Below, piece by piece: positions 1 to 8,833 of a stretch of 64,000 nucleotides of DNA. The DNA comes from Brotaphodocola catenula. GTDB lineage: Bacteria > Bacillota > Clostridia > Lachnospirales > Lachnospiraceae. A program made the translations under genes and the position numbers. The stretch is taken from NCBI GenBank assembly GCA_020686985.1, contig JAJEPU010000005.1, forward strand, positions 1 through 64,000. Reading direction: 5' to 3'. The stretch's first letter is position 1. Each line of letters begins with the position of its first letter. The notes beneath the pieces are model-generated. The model saw only the letters and a program-made list of their open reading frames with translations, had not been told where the DNA came from and ran no database searches.

Positions 1-12
1 ATCTGCAAATCA

Positions 13-618
13 TTAGGAAATCCGCATGAAGAGACCTGCTTTTTTCAGGACCGGACGGACTGCCATGTAAACGACACAGACTACAATTGTACCTGCAACG
101 GCGTTGATAAAGGTCACACCTGCTGCCCAGGTTGCCATGATCTTTGCTGCGTCAGACTGAACACCCAGGATGTAGTTCTTGTAGAAGAATCCAACGATCG
201 GATCAAAAATCACATTGAATCCGAGACCTGCAATCGAAGCGATCAGCGTCCACTTCAGGATGTACTTGCTGTCGTGATTCTCAGTGATATGTGCGATGTT
301 GTGCGCAACAAAACCTGCGATCAGACCGATGCAGAGCTTTAACACGAAGGTCTTTGGTGCACTCGTGATATAGGTGGGATCAATCAGATCTGCAATCGTC
401 ATACCCAGAGAGCCTGCGAGACCGCCGTAGCCACCGCCAAGCAGTAAGGCTGCGAGCACACAGAAAGCATTTCCGATGTGAAGCGCGGTATAATCACCAC
501 CGAAAGTCGGAATCGGGATCTTCAAATAAGTGAATGATACGTAGCAGAGTGCTGCCATCAATGCGGTCAACACCAGCTTGTAAACCTTGTTGTCCTGTTT
601 GTCTTGTCTGTTTTCCAT
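13..618 (-). CDS. ECF transporter S component (substrate unknown)
   Basis: Membrane protein of about 201 residues that looks like the substrate-capturing S subunit of an energy-coupling-factor vitamin transporter. It is hydrophobic nearly throughout, with about six membrane segments starting near residue 12, and has the glycine-rich stretch LLLGGGYGGLAG (about residues 58-69) and conserved small residues typical of the riboflavin/pantothenate-like S-component families. No ECF ATPases or T subunit are nearby, so it would share a common module encoded elsewhere (group II ECF system; family knowledge). The start at 618 is chosen because GAGGAG lies 9-10 bases upstream; a longer reading to 675 lacks this support. 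It follows thiN, which makes a thiamine-related substrate possible, but this is inference only. A 9-bp inverted repeat lies in its leader. Confidence 0.8.
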   Translation of the reverse strand: MENRQDKQDNKVYKLVLTALMAALCYVSFTYLKIPIPTFGGDYTALHIGNAFCVLAALLLGGGYGGLAGSLGMTIADLIDPTYITSAPKTFVLKLCIGLIAGFVAHNIAHITENHDSKYILKWTLIASIAGLGFNVIFDPIVGFFYKNYILGVQSDAAKIMATWAAGVTFINAVAGTIVVCVVYMAVRPVLKKAGLFMRIS

Positions 619-644
619 AATTGTTCCACTCCTCATTTGCTTTT

Positions 645-679
645 CAGGTTGCACTCTCCTCTTAAGAATCTGCAACCTG
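645..679. promoter_or_regulatory. 9-bp inverted repeat in the ECF gene leader
   Basis: CAGGTTGCA (645-653) and TGCAACCTG (671-679) form a perfect inverted repeat with a 17-base spacer, lying 27 bases before the start codon of the ECF S-component gene. There is no T-run after it on the minus strand, so it is not a good terminator. It could be an operator or a 5' RNA hairpin. Confidence 0.5.
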
Positions 680-761
680 TTTTGATTTTCCCAATCATAG
701 CACGCTGGTGGAGTGGCATAAATATCCAGTTTCGTATATTTTGACCAGTCCAGCTTGAATT

Positions 762-1568
762 TTAACCCCGATCTTTCGATTCCACGCAGACTAAAACACC
801 CTTGTCAATCCAGATCTTTGCCACATCCTGTGCAAGCTCATTGCTCAAGCAAAGCCCACTCTCCACGCCTTTCTTCAAGTCCCAGCCGTGAAGCAGGTAC
901 TTGAATCCTGCAAGGTGAATTCCAGTCACGCGGTCGGTGTACGGGAAGAAGGAAATGTATTTTCCCCAGACCTTTTCCCGCTCAAATTCTGCCTGATACT
1001 GGATCAGATACAGGCGATTCTGGGCATCGACAAGCTCAGCATGCACATTCTGCTCGAGACACGCGGACAACATCTGAATATTTGCAATCATATGGTCAAG
1101 TCTGCCACCGGTTGCCCCGAGAAAGACGATGCGACTGCATCCAAGCTCAAGCGCCCGACTTCTCGCAAGCTCCGTGTCCGTCTCATTCTTTTCCGGATGA
1201 TGCTGTTCCCAGAACACAACGCGACCATCTTCCAGCTCCACCGTGCCCACCGTCTCCTCCTGTTCAAACAGATCCACGCTCTCATAGACCTGTTCTTCCA
1301 ACGGTTCCTTCGACTGTCCTTCCATCGTCTCTTCCTCGGACAGACGCGCCGGAATCTTCGCCGGGCAATACTTTTTCAAAAGTTCTTCGTCCACGGTGTC
1401 AAAGTCGCCGACAACCCAGTCCGGTTTCAGACCGAGCGCGTCCGCATACCCGAGTCCCCCGTCAACGGCAATCACAAGATCAAATGTTTCCCTCTCCAAA
1501 AAGGAACGGGCGAAAGCCAGTTCCAGCTCTCCGCCCGTAACCACAAGACAGGATGGATGTTCCCTCAT
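762..1568 (-). CDS. thiN: Thiamine diphosphokinase with an acidic insertion
   Basis: Transfers pyrophosphate from ATP to thiamine to make thiamine diphosphate. Visible family motifs are VDGG (35-38), GDFDT (54-58), NETDTELA (128-135) and GATGGRLDH (151-159), in the usual order. The protein is 268 residues against roughly 210-220 for typical bacterial ThiN; the excess is an acidic, Glu-rich segment at about residues 70-122, between GDFDT and the ETD motif, where most homologues have only a short loop. The ATG at 1568 overlaps the rpe stop codon (TGATG) and has AAGGAG 8 bases upstream; a GTG one codon earlier is possible. It is the last gene of the rsgA-rpe-thiN group, an order common in Firmicutes. 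Confidence 0.9.
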   Translation of the reverse strand: MREHPSCLVVTGGELELAFARSFLERETFDLVIAVDGGLGYADALGLKPDWVVGDFDTVDEELLKKYCPAKIPARLSEEETMEGQSKEPLEEQVYESVDLFEQEETVGTVELEDGRVVFWEQHHPEKNETDTELARSRALELGCSRIVFLGATGGRLDHMIANIQMLSACLEQNVHAELVDAQNRLYLIQYQAEFEREKVWGKYISFFPYTDRVTGIHLAGFKYLLHGWDLKKGVESGLCLSNELAQDVAKIWIDKGVLVCVESKDRG

Positions 1569-2227
1569 CACTCGTACTCCTTAAATGTTTCTAAGAATGC
1601 CTTGACATTCGCCTCTGCATCTCCCTTGAAGACTGCGGAACCTGCGACAAGGATGTTTGCTCCTGCCTTGAGAAGTTCCCCTGCATTGGCAGTCGTCACA
1701 CCGCCGTCAACCTCAATATCCGTATGAAGTCCCATCTCATCTGCCATCCGGCGCACCTCGCGCACCTTCTCCGTTGCATAGGAGATAAACTTCTGACCGC
1801 CAAATCCCGGATTGACCGACATGATCAGCACCATATCCACCTCAGGAAGAATCCACTTGAGCGTCTCAACCGGAGTTGCCGGATTCAGCGCAACGCCCGC
1901 CTTCATGCCGAGATCCTTGATCTGGTGAATTGTGCGGTCAAGATGTTTGCAGGCTTCCTGATGCACACAGATCAGATCTGCCCCTGCCGTCTTCAAATCC
2001 TGCACATAGCGTCCCGGCTCCTCCACCATCATGTGAACATCAAACACACGGTCCGTACACGGGCGAATGCTTGCAATCACCGGCATTCCAAAAGAAATGC
2101 TCGGCACAAACATGCCATCCATCACATCAATGTGAAGGTACTCTGCTCCCGCCTGATCCACCTTCTGAATTTCTTCCCTGAGTTTCTTAAAATCTGCCGC
2201 TAAAAGCGATGGTGCTAAAATTGCCAT
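1568..2227 (-). CDS. rpe: Ribulose-phosphate 3-epimerase
   Basis: Interconverts D-ribulose 5-phosphate and D-xylulose 5-phosphate in the pentose phosphate pathway. It is a cytoplasmic TIM-barrel enzyme of 219 residues, the normal length. The metal and catalytic motifs are seen: SLLAADF near the N-terminus, LHIDVMDG (31-38), DVHMMVE (63-69), MSVNPGFGGQ (136-145) and EVDGGV (172-177), which holds the second catalytic aspartate. AGAGGAGAG is placed well before the ATG. The stop overlaps the thiN start, so the two are translationally coupled; rsgA lies 20 bases upstream. Confidence 0.97.
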   Translation of the reverse strand: MAILAPSLLAADFKKLREEIQKVDQAGAEYLHIDVMDGMFVPSISFGMPVIASIRPCTDRVFDVHMMVEEPGRYVQDLKTAGADLICVHQEACKHLDRTIHQIKDLGMKAGVALNPATPVETLKWILPEVDMVLIMSVNPGFGGQKFISYATEKVREVRRMADEMGLHTDIEVDGGVTTANAGELLKAGANILVAGSAVFKGDAEANVKAFLETFKEYE

Positions 2228-2247
2228 GGTTCTCTCCTCTTATCTTT

Positions 2248-3135
2248 CTAATATCTTTTTCTCTCTTTCTCTTTGAGTTCCTGATAGAGAATCCGATAAT
2301 TCTCATAACGGCTCTCACTCAGCTTCCCACTCTCAAGAGCATCCTTGACTCCGCAAACCGGCTCCCCGATGTGAACGCAGTCCGCCTGAAACTTGCAGGC
2401 ATCCGCAAACGGTTCAAACTCCGGGAAGTAGTACTTGAGCGCTCCAGATTCAATATCCTCAAGATACATCGAAGAAAATCCCGGTGTATCGCAAAGATAG
2501 GTATTCTCCTCCAGACAGAACAGCTCTGCATGGCGGGTTGTGTGCTTTCCTCTCTTGATCTTCTCGCTGATCGATCCCGTCTCCATCACTGCCTTCGGCA
2601 GAATCTGGTTCGTCAACGAAGATTTTCCGACACCGGAAGGACCTGCAAGAATCGTCGTCTTTCCGCGCAGAACTTCCCGGATGCGCTCGACACCGACTTC
2701 CTCCCTGCTGCTTACAAAGAGCACCGGATAGCCCGCCTGCTCATACGTCTTTCGGTACTCCTCCTGACGATCCTTCTCGCCGAGATCCGTCTTGTTAAAA
2801 CAGATTGTGACCGGGACCTCCTGTGCCTCCATCATAATTAGGAAACGATCGAGCAGATTCAGATTCGGCTCCGGCTGTGTGATCGCAAACACCACAAGCG
2901 CCTGATCCACATTTGCCGATGCCGGACGGACAAGCACATTTTTGCGGGGCAGAATCTCCTCGATACTGCCCTCCGCCTTCTCCTCGTCGAGAACGACAAA
3001 TTCCACGTTGTCCCCGACCACCGGCTTGATGCCACGGCTTCGGAAAATTCCCTTTGCACGGCACTCATACACCGTTTCATGTCCATCATGGACATAGTAA
3101 AATCCTGCAATTCCTTTGATAATTTTTCCTGTCAT
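2248..3135 (-). CDS. rsgA: Ribosome small-subunit-dependent GTPase A
   Basis: Circularly permuted GTPase that checks and matures the 30S ribosomal subunit. An N-terminal OB-fold (about 1-65) is followed by a permuted G domain: the NKTD motif (114-117) comes before the P-loop GPSGVGKS (165-172) and DTPGF (216-220). The C-terminal zinc-binding residues are C247, C253, H255 and C261. The length of 295 residues is typical. The Shine-Dalgarno sequence is weak (GAGAAGAG). It sits between the PASTA kinase gene and rpe, as in many Firmicutes; RsgA homologues are known kinase targets in Bacillus, so the linkage to prkC may be functional (inference). Confidence 0.97.
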   Translation of the reverse strand: MTGKIIKGIAGFYYVHDGHETVYECRAKGIFRSRGIKPVVGDNVEFVVLDEEKAEGSIEEILPRKNVLVRPASANVDQALVVFAITQPEPNLNLLDRFLIMMEAQEVPVTICFNKTDLGEKDRQEEYRKTYEQAGYPVLFVSSREEVGVERIREVLRGKTTILAGPSGVGKSSLTNQILPKAVMETGSISEKIKRGKHTTRHAELFCLEENTYLCDTPGFSSMYLEDIESGALKYYFPEFEPFADACKFQADCVHIGEPVCGVKDALESGKLSESRYENYRILYQELKEKERKRY

Positions 3136-3252
3136 CTCTTATCTCTTCTCAACCTGCCGTATCTTTTCTATCCCTATTGCTCTGCCAGTCCCGCTTGAGT
3201 TCTTTTGAATTCTCCTGAGTTCTCTTATGTCGTCTCACATCATCTTCTTACA

Positions 3253-5481
3253 TCAGTCCATCGCAAAGAAGGTGAGCGGATAAATCTTTAAAATCTCTCC
3301 GCTGTCCACATTCACAACCTCAACCTGACCCTGATCAGTTCCATCCATGCTCTCAATGCTTGTAAAGCTGATCGGAAGCAGGACATTTCCGCGGATTCTT
3401 GTCGTCTGCATCAGCACTTTATAGAGCGGATTGCTGTCCGGTCCCTGGCGCAGGCGCACCATCACGCTGACCGTTGAACCACTCGCACCCGGGCCAATGA
3501 GATTGCTCGGATCATAGACCTCGTTGATCGAGGCAACGTATCTCTGACGCTTGATCTGAGGACCAGTGCTGACCACATAGTCCACACTGCTTCCCGCCTC
3601 AACCTGAGTGCCAGCTACTTTTGCCTGACTGATCACATGACCGGATGCCACAGACTCACTGCTCTGCTCCGTCACATCTCCGGAAATCAATCCTGCCTCG
3701 ATCAGAAGCGCATTTGCTTCCTCCTTCGTCTTTCCAGTCAGAGATGGCACATAGGCAGTCTCGACATGAGGACCACTGCTGACGTAGAGAACCACACTTC
3801 CATTTTCCTCTACCTCCTCCGGCTCGTAGCGGATCACCTGATCTTTTTCAATCGTGTCGCTCTCCTCATCGACGACGGTCACAGACAGATTCCTGCTCTC
3901 AAGAAACGTCTTTGCTGTGCTTGCGTCAAGATCGGTCAGTTTCTGATCTCCGATCATCAGCTCTGACAGAACAATCTTCTCGGAACCCGTGCTGACAATC
4001 ACCGTGACCGAAGCACCTTTGAGAACCACACTGTCGGCGGACGGAGCCTGACTGATGACATATCCTTTTTTGACCTCATCCGAGGAGGTGTAGGAAACCT
4101 TCATCGTCAGGAAACTTGCCTTGAGTTTCGTCTGCGCCTCTTCCTCGGTGAGTCCTCTGACATCCGGCATGTAGACTTCTGTGTCCTTGAGGCCATCTTC
4201 CCCTGTGCTCGTCTCCATCTCTGCCTCATTCGACGCCACCGTCGTGTGAAGACTGCCAAGACCTGCATGGGAGAAGCCTCCAAAGAGCTTCATCACCACA
4301 ACGATGAGGACAGCTACAATGCCGATTGCAACGACAATCCCAACACCTGCAAGAAGTCGCTCAAGTTTGGGATTCACCTCATCCTCATTCTCCTCCGGCT
4401 CTTCCTTGCGCCCTTTCCGGTATCCGTCGTAGTAATTCAAAGCATCGGAATGTCTCGAAGGATGCTTTTTAGTCGGTCGATTCAGATATTCGTCCGGTTT
4501 CTGCTTGGAACTGCCAGACTTCGGAAACTCAATCTCATCCTCAATCAGCGACTTATGTTTGCCAATCTCCTCAACTTCCTTACTGCCGAGCTTGATTGTC
4601 TCCCCATCTAAGGCAGTCTGACTCTTCGGAGTCTTAGAAAGCGCTGCAACATGGCTCTCCGGCTGAAGAAGCACTTTTCTGAGATCTGCGATCAGCTCTT
4701 TTGCACTCGTATAGCGCCGCTCCGGCATCTTCTCTGTACACTTCTTGATAATCTGCTCTAAACTTGGCGGAACATCCGGGTTGTAGACACTCGGCGGAAC
4801 CATCACATTCTCCAAATGGGCAACTGCAATCGCGACCGCATTCTCCCCGGTAAACGGCAGATATCCGGTCACCATCTCATAGATCGTAATGCCGAGCGAA
4901 TAGATGTCGCTTCGCTCATCGCAGAATCGCCCCTTCGCCTGCTCCGGCGAGATATAGTGAACCGATCCCATCGCCGAGGAGGTCATCGTCTGGGAGGAAA
5001 CGGCACGCGCAATTCCAAAGTCCGTCACCTTGACCTTGCCATCCCTCGAAATCATGATGTTCTGAGGCTTGATGTCGCGGTGAATGATGTGCTGTTCATG
5101 CGCCGCCTCCATGCCCTGTGCGACCTGAATCGCAATGCCGATCGTCTCCTTCACCTCAAGATGCCCTTTCTTGGCGATATAACCCTTGAGCGTAATTCCC
5201 TCAATCAGCTCCATCACGATATAATGAAGCTGTCCCTCATCGATAACATCATAGACGCTGACAATGTTTGGGTGTGACAGTCCCGCTGCCGCCTGTGCCT
5301 CCATCTTGAACTTGCTGACAAAGTTGCTGTCGTCGCAGAATTCCTCCTTGAGCACCTTAATTGCCACGAAACGGTTGAGCTTATGACATTTTGCCTTGTA
5401 CACCACAGACATGCCACCAGAGCCGATCTGTTCGAGTATCTCATAACGGTCCTGCAAAAAAGTTCCCGGTCTTAGCATCAT
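3253..5481 (-). CDS. prkC: PASTA-domain Ser/Thr protein kinase
   Basis: Membrane-bound Hanks-type kinase that senses cell-wall fragments or lipid II and phosphorylates growth and division proteins. The kinase domain (about 13-270) has the glycine loop IGSGGMSVVY (19-28), Lys42, the catalytic HRDIKPQN (134-141) and DFG (154-156). A basic/acidic juxtamembrane region follows, then one membrane helix near 375-400 and three PASTA repeats outside the cell (about 435-640). A further C-terminal stretch of about 85 residues after the last PASTA repeat is not assigned. Its ATG overlaps the stp stop (ATGA), the standard kinase/phosphatase pairing. Confidence 0.96.
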   Translation of the reverse strand: MMLRPGTFLQDRYEILEQIGSGGMSVVYKAKCHKLNRFVAIKVLKEEFCDDSNFVSKFKMEAQAAAGLSHPNIVSVYDVIDEGQLHYIVMELIEGITLKGYIAKKGHLEVKETIGIAIQVAQGMEAAHEQHIIHRDIKPQNIMISRDGKVKVTDFGIARAVSSQTMTSSAMGSVHYISPEQAKGRFCDERSDIYSLGITIYEMVTGYLPFTGENAVAIAVAHLENVMVPPSVYNPDVPPSLEQIIKKCTEKMPERRYTSAKELIADLRKVLLQPESHVAALSKTPKSQTALDGETIKLGSKEVEEIGKHKSLIEDEIEFPKSGSSKQKPDEYLNRPTKKHPSRHSDALNYYDGYRKGRKEEPEENEDEVNPKLERLLAGVGIVVAIGIVAVLIVVVMKLFGGFSHAGLGSLHTTVASNEAEMETSTGEDGLKDTEVYMPDVRGLTEEEAQTKLKASFLTMKVSYTSSDEVKKGYVISQAPSADSVVLKGASVTVIVSTGSEKIVLSELMIGDQKLTDLDASTAKTFLESRNLSVTVVDEESDTIEKDQVIRYEPEEVEENGSVVLYVSSGPHVETAYVPSLTGKTKEEANALLIEAGLISGDVTEQSSESVASGHVISQAKVAGTQVEAGSSVDYVVSTGPQIKRQRYVASINEVYDPSNLIGPGASGSTVSVMVRLRQGPDSNPLYKVLMQTTRIRGNVLLPISFTSIESMDGTDQGQVEVVNVDSGEILKIYPLTFFAMD

Positions 5482-6221
5482 AGGCTCACCTCACTTATCT
5501 GAGGTTCTACCAGAATCACCGAGATGTTGTCCTTTCCGCCACTGCGGTTTGCCGCATCCACAAGTCCCTGTGCCTTCTCGCTGATGCTCTCCTCCGCACG
5601 GATGATATACTCCATCTCAAACTCATCAACCATGTTGCTCAGACCATCCGAGCACATCAGAATCACATCCCGGCTCTTGAGCTTAAGTGCGAACAGATCC
5701 GCATCGACATCCTCATCTGCGCCGATTGCACGGGTGATAATATTCTTGTTTTCAAGATAATCCCGGCTTCCGCGCTTCATCTTTCCGAGCGCGACAAGCT
5801 CCTCCACATAGGAATGGTCGCGCGTGATCTGTTCAAGCTCATCTCGCAGAAGATACAGACGGCTGTCGCCGACATTTGCGACATAGAGCACATTGCCACG
5901 AATCGTCGCAAGCACCAGCGTACTTCCGGTTCCTCTCAGGTCCTCATTCTGATTTGCAGTCTCATAGAGTTCCCGATTGACTTTTCGGATTCCCTCCCGG
6001 ATGATGCTGTGCACATCCTTATCTGGAAACGGCTGGGCGAAATACTCCGTCAGCTTCTCCACAACAAATCGGGAGGCAAAATCCCCTGCCTTGTGTCCGC
6101 CCATTCCATCTGCAACGATAAAAAGATTATCAAGAGAACCGACTGGCATCGTCGAAGCGTATACATAGTCCTGATTCATACTGCGATTCATGCCAATATC
6201 TGTAAGCGCGCATGCCTCCAT
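5478..6221 (-). CDS. stp: PP2C-family Ser/Thr phosphatase (partner of PrkC)
   Basis: Metal-dependent protein phosphatase that reverses PrkC phosphorylation. The 247-residue protein shows the PP2C motifs in order: a metal-binding VADGMGGHKAGD near residues 37-48, GDSRLYLL in the middle, CSDGLSNM, and the C-terminal GGKDNISVI. It has no membrane segment, so it is cytoplasmic. AAGGAGGG precedes the ATG. It is 14 bases downstream of rlmN and overlaps prkC by four bases, so kinase and phosphatase are co-translated. Confidence 0.97.
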   Translation of the reverse strand: MEACALTDIGMNRSMNQDYVYASTMPVGSLDNLFIVADGMGGHKAGDFASRFVVEKLTEYFAQPFPDKDVHSIIREGIRKVNRELYETANQNEDLRGTGSTLVLATIRGNVLYVANVGDSRLYLLRDELEQITRDHSYVEELVALGKMKRGSRDYLENKNIITRAIGADEDVDADLFALKLKSRDVILMCSDGLSNMVDEFEMEYIIRAEESISEKAQGLVDAANRSGGKDNISVILVEPQISEVSL

Positions 6222-6235
6222 CTCCCAGTCCCTCC

Positions 6236-7291
6236 TTATCCTTCTTTCTCATGATCGAGATAGCTCTTTCTGAGCTGTCCGCAGGCGCCGTTGATGTCGC
6301 GCCCCATCTCTCTTCTTATCGTAACATTGATTCCATTTTTTTCAAGATAATTTTTGAAATCCTCAATCGCCTTTCTTCCAGACTGCACATAGTCGCGCTC
6401 CTTGATCGGATTGACCGGAATCAGGTTCACATGACCGTGAAGATCCTTAATCAACGCCGTGAGTGCACGAGCCTCCTCGAGGTTATCGTTGACTCCGCGC
6501 ACAAGGCTGTACTCAAACGTCAGTCTGCGTCCGGTCTTCTCAAAGTAAGTCCGGCAGGCCGAGAGCACATCCTTGAGCGCATAGCGGTTTGCGATCGGCA
6601 TCAGCGTCTTTCGCACCTCATCGCTCGGTGCATGCAGAGAAAGTGCCAGCGTGATCTGAAGATCCTCCTCCGAGAGTTTCAGGATTCCCGGCACGATTCC
6701 GCAGGTCGATACCGTGATGTTTCTCTGGCTGATATTGAGTCCCTTCTCGCCCGAGAGCAGGCGCACAAAGCGGATCAGATTGTCGTAGTTGTCCATCGGC
6801 TCTCCGGAACCCATGACCACAACATTGGAAACGCGCTCCCCGGTCAGCGTCTGAATCCGGTAAATCTGATCGAGCATCTCGGACGGGGTCAGATTTCGCT
6901 CAAGTCCGTCAAGCGTGGACGCGCAGAAGCGACAACCCATGCGACAGCCGACCTGGGAGGAGATGCAGACAGAGTTGCCGTGATGATATTTCATCCAGAC
7001 ACTCTCAATCACATTTCCATCGGCAAGACCAAACAGATACTTTCTCGTTCCGTCGATTGCAGAGACTTTGACATCCACCGGCGTCAGCGCAGTCAGCGTA
7101 CAGGTCTCCTTGAGCTTCTCGCGAAGAGAGGCGGGAAGATTCGTCATCTCGTCAAAATCTGTCACGAGCTTCTCATGCATCCACTGAAAAATCTGCTTTG
7201 CACGGAAAGCCTTCTCTCCTCTCTGTCGCATACACTCTTCCAGCTCCGGAAGATACAACGATTTGATATCTGTCTTGTTGTCCATCTCCAT
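6236..7291 (-). CDS. rlmN: Dual-specificity RNA methyltransferase RlmN
   Basis: Radical SAM enzyme that methylates C2 of A2503 in 23S rRNA and A37 in some tRNAs. The Cx3CxxC cluster motif is in GCRMGCRFCAS, followed by GEPMDNYDN and the conserved late cysteine in NGACGQLR. The length of about 350 residues matches the family. The start is uncertain: an in-frame GTG lies at 7342, ATG at 7291 and another ATG at 7285, none with a strong ribosome site; family alignments normally begin close to the MDNKTD segment, so 7291 is chosen. It lies between rsmB and stp in a conserved operon. Confidence 0.93.
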   Translation of the reverse strand: MEMDNKTDIKSLYLPELEECMRQRGEKAFRAKQIFQWMHEKLVTDFDEMTNLPASLREKLKETCTLTALTPVDVKVSAIDGTRKYLFGLADGNVIESVWMKYHHGNSVCISSQVGCRMGCRFCASTLDGLERNLTPSEMLDQIYRIQTLTGERVSNVVVMGSGEPMDNYDNLIRFVRLLSGEKGLNISQRNITVSTCGIVPGILKLSEEDLQITLALSLHAPSDEVRKTLMPIANRYALKDVLSACRTYFEKTGRRLTFEYSLVRGVNDNLEEARALTALIKDLHGHVNLIPVNPIKERDYVQSGRKAIEDFKNYLEKNGINVTIRREMGRDINGACGQLRKSYLDHEKEG

Positions 7292-7363
7292 CTTTCTCTC
7301 GTCCAACCCTTCTATCCTTCTATTGCCATTAAAAACACTCACTCAACTTTTCCAATCCGATGC

Positions 7364-8833
7364 TCACAGCGTTTCGTCTTCTTTTCTTCTATACACCGAG
7401 ATAAAGAATCCATCACACGGGTATTTGCCCGGCAAAAGCTGTACATAGCCATCCTTCAACGACTCTTTTGCCAACACCGACCCGAGACTGTCCGTTAAAT
7501 CAACCGGCTCAAACGGGAAGTTTGCAAGAATCCATTCTCTCTGCTTCTCATTCTCCTCCGGGCTGATCGTGCAGGTGCTGTACACGAGCCGTCCACCCGG
7601 CTTCACATATCTCGTAACCGTCTCAAGAATCTCTCTCTGGAGCACCGCAAGATCATGAATCTTCTCCGGTGAAGCCTGATATTTGATGTCCGGCTTCTTT
7701 CCGATGATTCCAAGTCCCGAACACGGAAGATCGGCAAGCACGAGATCGGCACCATTCTCCCACTCCGGATCAAACTCGCGTGCATCCCAGACCTCTGCTC
7801 GGATATTCGTAAATCCGCTGCGGTAAATATTGTCCTCGACAAGTGTAATCTTCGACTCTGTCAGATCCCGGACAACGACCTGCCCGCTTCCCTTTAAGCG
7901 ATCTGCAAGGTCAAGGCTCTTTCCACCGGGAGCTCCACAGACATCGAGCACAAGCTCGCCTTCACGGACTCCCGAAGCCTGTCCGACAAGTGCGGAACTC
8001 GCATCCTGCACCTGAATCCAGCCATTCTCAAACGCATCCAGACTCTCGAGATAGTCATAACCCGAGATCTGAAGCGCATGGGCAAGCAGGGGACTCTCCG
8101 TCACCGTCACGCCCTGAGCCTCAAGACTCTCGCGGATCTCTTCAAGGGAAGCCCGGTCAAGGTTACAGCGAACCGTCGTCGGCATTTCAGCTAAGAATGC
8201 CTGAAGCATCTGCTCCGTCGCCTTTGAACCATACTGAGACTTCCAGTTCTCGATCAGCCAGTCCGGCATCGAATACTTCTTCTCCCAATCCGGGAAATCA
8301 AACTCCTCTTTTCGTCGGGAAACCGAGCGAAGCACACCGTTTACAAAGCCCTTCAGTCCTGCAAAGTGACGCTTTTCTGCGAGATTGACTGCCTCACTGC
8401 AAACAGCGCGGTCCGGAATCCGGTCCATCCAGAGCATCTGGTAAACCGACATCCGAAGGATCGTGCGGATCACCGGCTTCATCTTCTTCACCTTTGTGTT
8501 CGAGCAAAGATCAAGCACGCCATCGATCGTGATCAGGCGCTCAATCGTGCCCTCAACCGTGCGCGTGATAAAGGCGCGGTCTGATTTTGGCAGATACTGG
8601 TACTTCTCGAGTGCCTGGCGAAGCACGACATGGCTGTGCTGTCCCTTTTCAAGAATCTCAAGGAGAATGTCGAGAATCAGCTCTCTCGTCTGCGTCGGAG
8701 CCTTCGCCATTGCAGGCTTCGCTGTCTTTTCCGTCTTCGCCGTCGTCTTCTTCACCCTCGTATTTTTCGCCGTCACAGTCTTTGCCGTCGCAAGTTTTCC
8801 CGCCGTGTTTTTTTTGTTTCCGTCTCTAGTCAT
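7364..8833 (-). CDS. rsmB: 16S rRNA (cytosine-967-C5)-methyltransferase RsmB
   Basis: SAM-dependent methyltransferase that modifies C967 of 16S rRNA. An N-terminal NusB-like RNA-binding domain (about 48-180) is followed by the catalytic domain with SAM motif VCGAPGGKS, the DLPCSGLG motif and the nucleophile motif STCTISPEEN. The protein is 489 residues; the extra length is an N-terminal tail of about 45 residues rich in Lys, Thr and Ala that precedes the TRELILDIL start of the NusB fold. GGAGGAAG before the ATG at 8833 supports translation of the tail. The gene overlaps the zinc peptidase gene by eight bases. Confidence 0.96.
   Translation of the reverse strand: MTRDGNKKNTAGKLATAKTVTAKNTRVKKTTAKTEKTAKPAMAKAPTQTRELILDILLEILEKGQHSHVVLRQALEKYQYLPKSDRAFITRTVEGTIERLITIDGVLDLCSNTKVKKMKPVIRTILRMSVYQMLWMDRIPDRAVCSEAVNLAEKRHFAGLKGFVNGVLRSVSRRKEEFDFPDWEKKYSMPDWLIENWKSQYGSKATEQMLQAFLAEMPTTVRCNLDRASLEEIRESLEAQGVTVTESPLLAHALQISGYDYLESLDAFENGWIQVQDASSALVGQASGVREGELVLDVCGAPGGKSLDLADRLKGSGQVVVRDLTESKITLVEDNIYRSGFTNIRAEVWDAREFDPEWENGADLVLADLPCSGLGIIGKKPDIKYQASPEKIHDLAVLQREILETVTRYVKPGGRLVYSTCTISPEENEKQREWILANFPFEPVDLTDSLGSVLAKESLKDGYVQLLPGKYPCDGFFISVYRRKEDETL

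Noticed and set aside
619..761. Possible thiamine riboswitch before the ECF gene
   Set aside because: The conserved thi-box elements are not found; only a simple inverted repeat is present.
888..1727. Open frame opposite thiN and rpe
   Set aside because: Antisense shadow of two certain genes; its composition is unlike real proteins of this genome.
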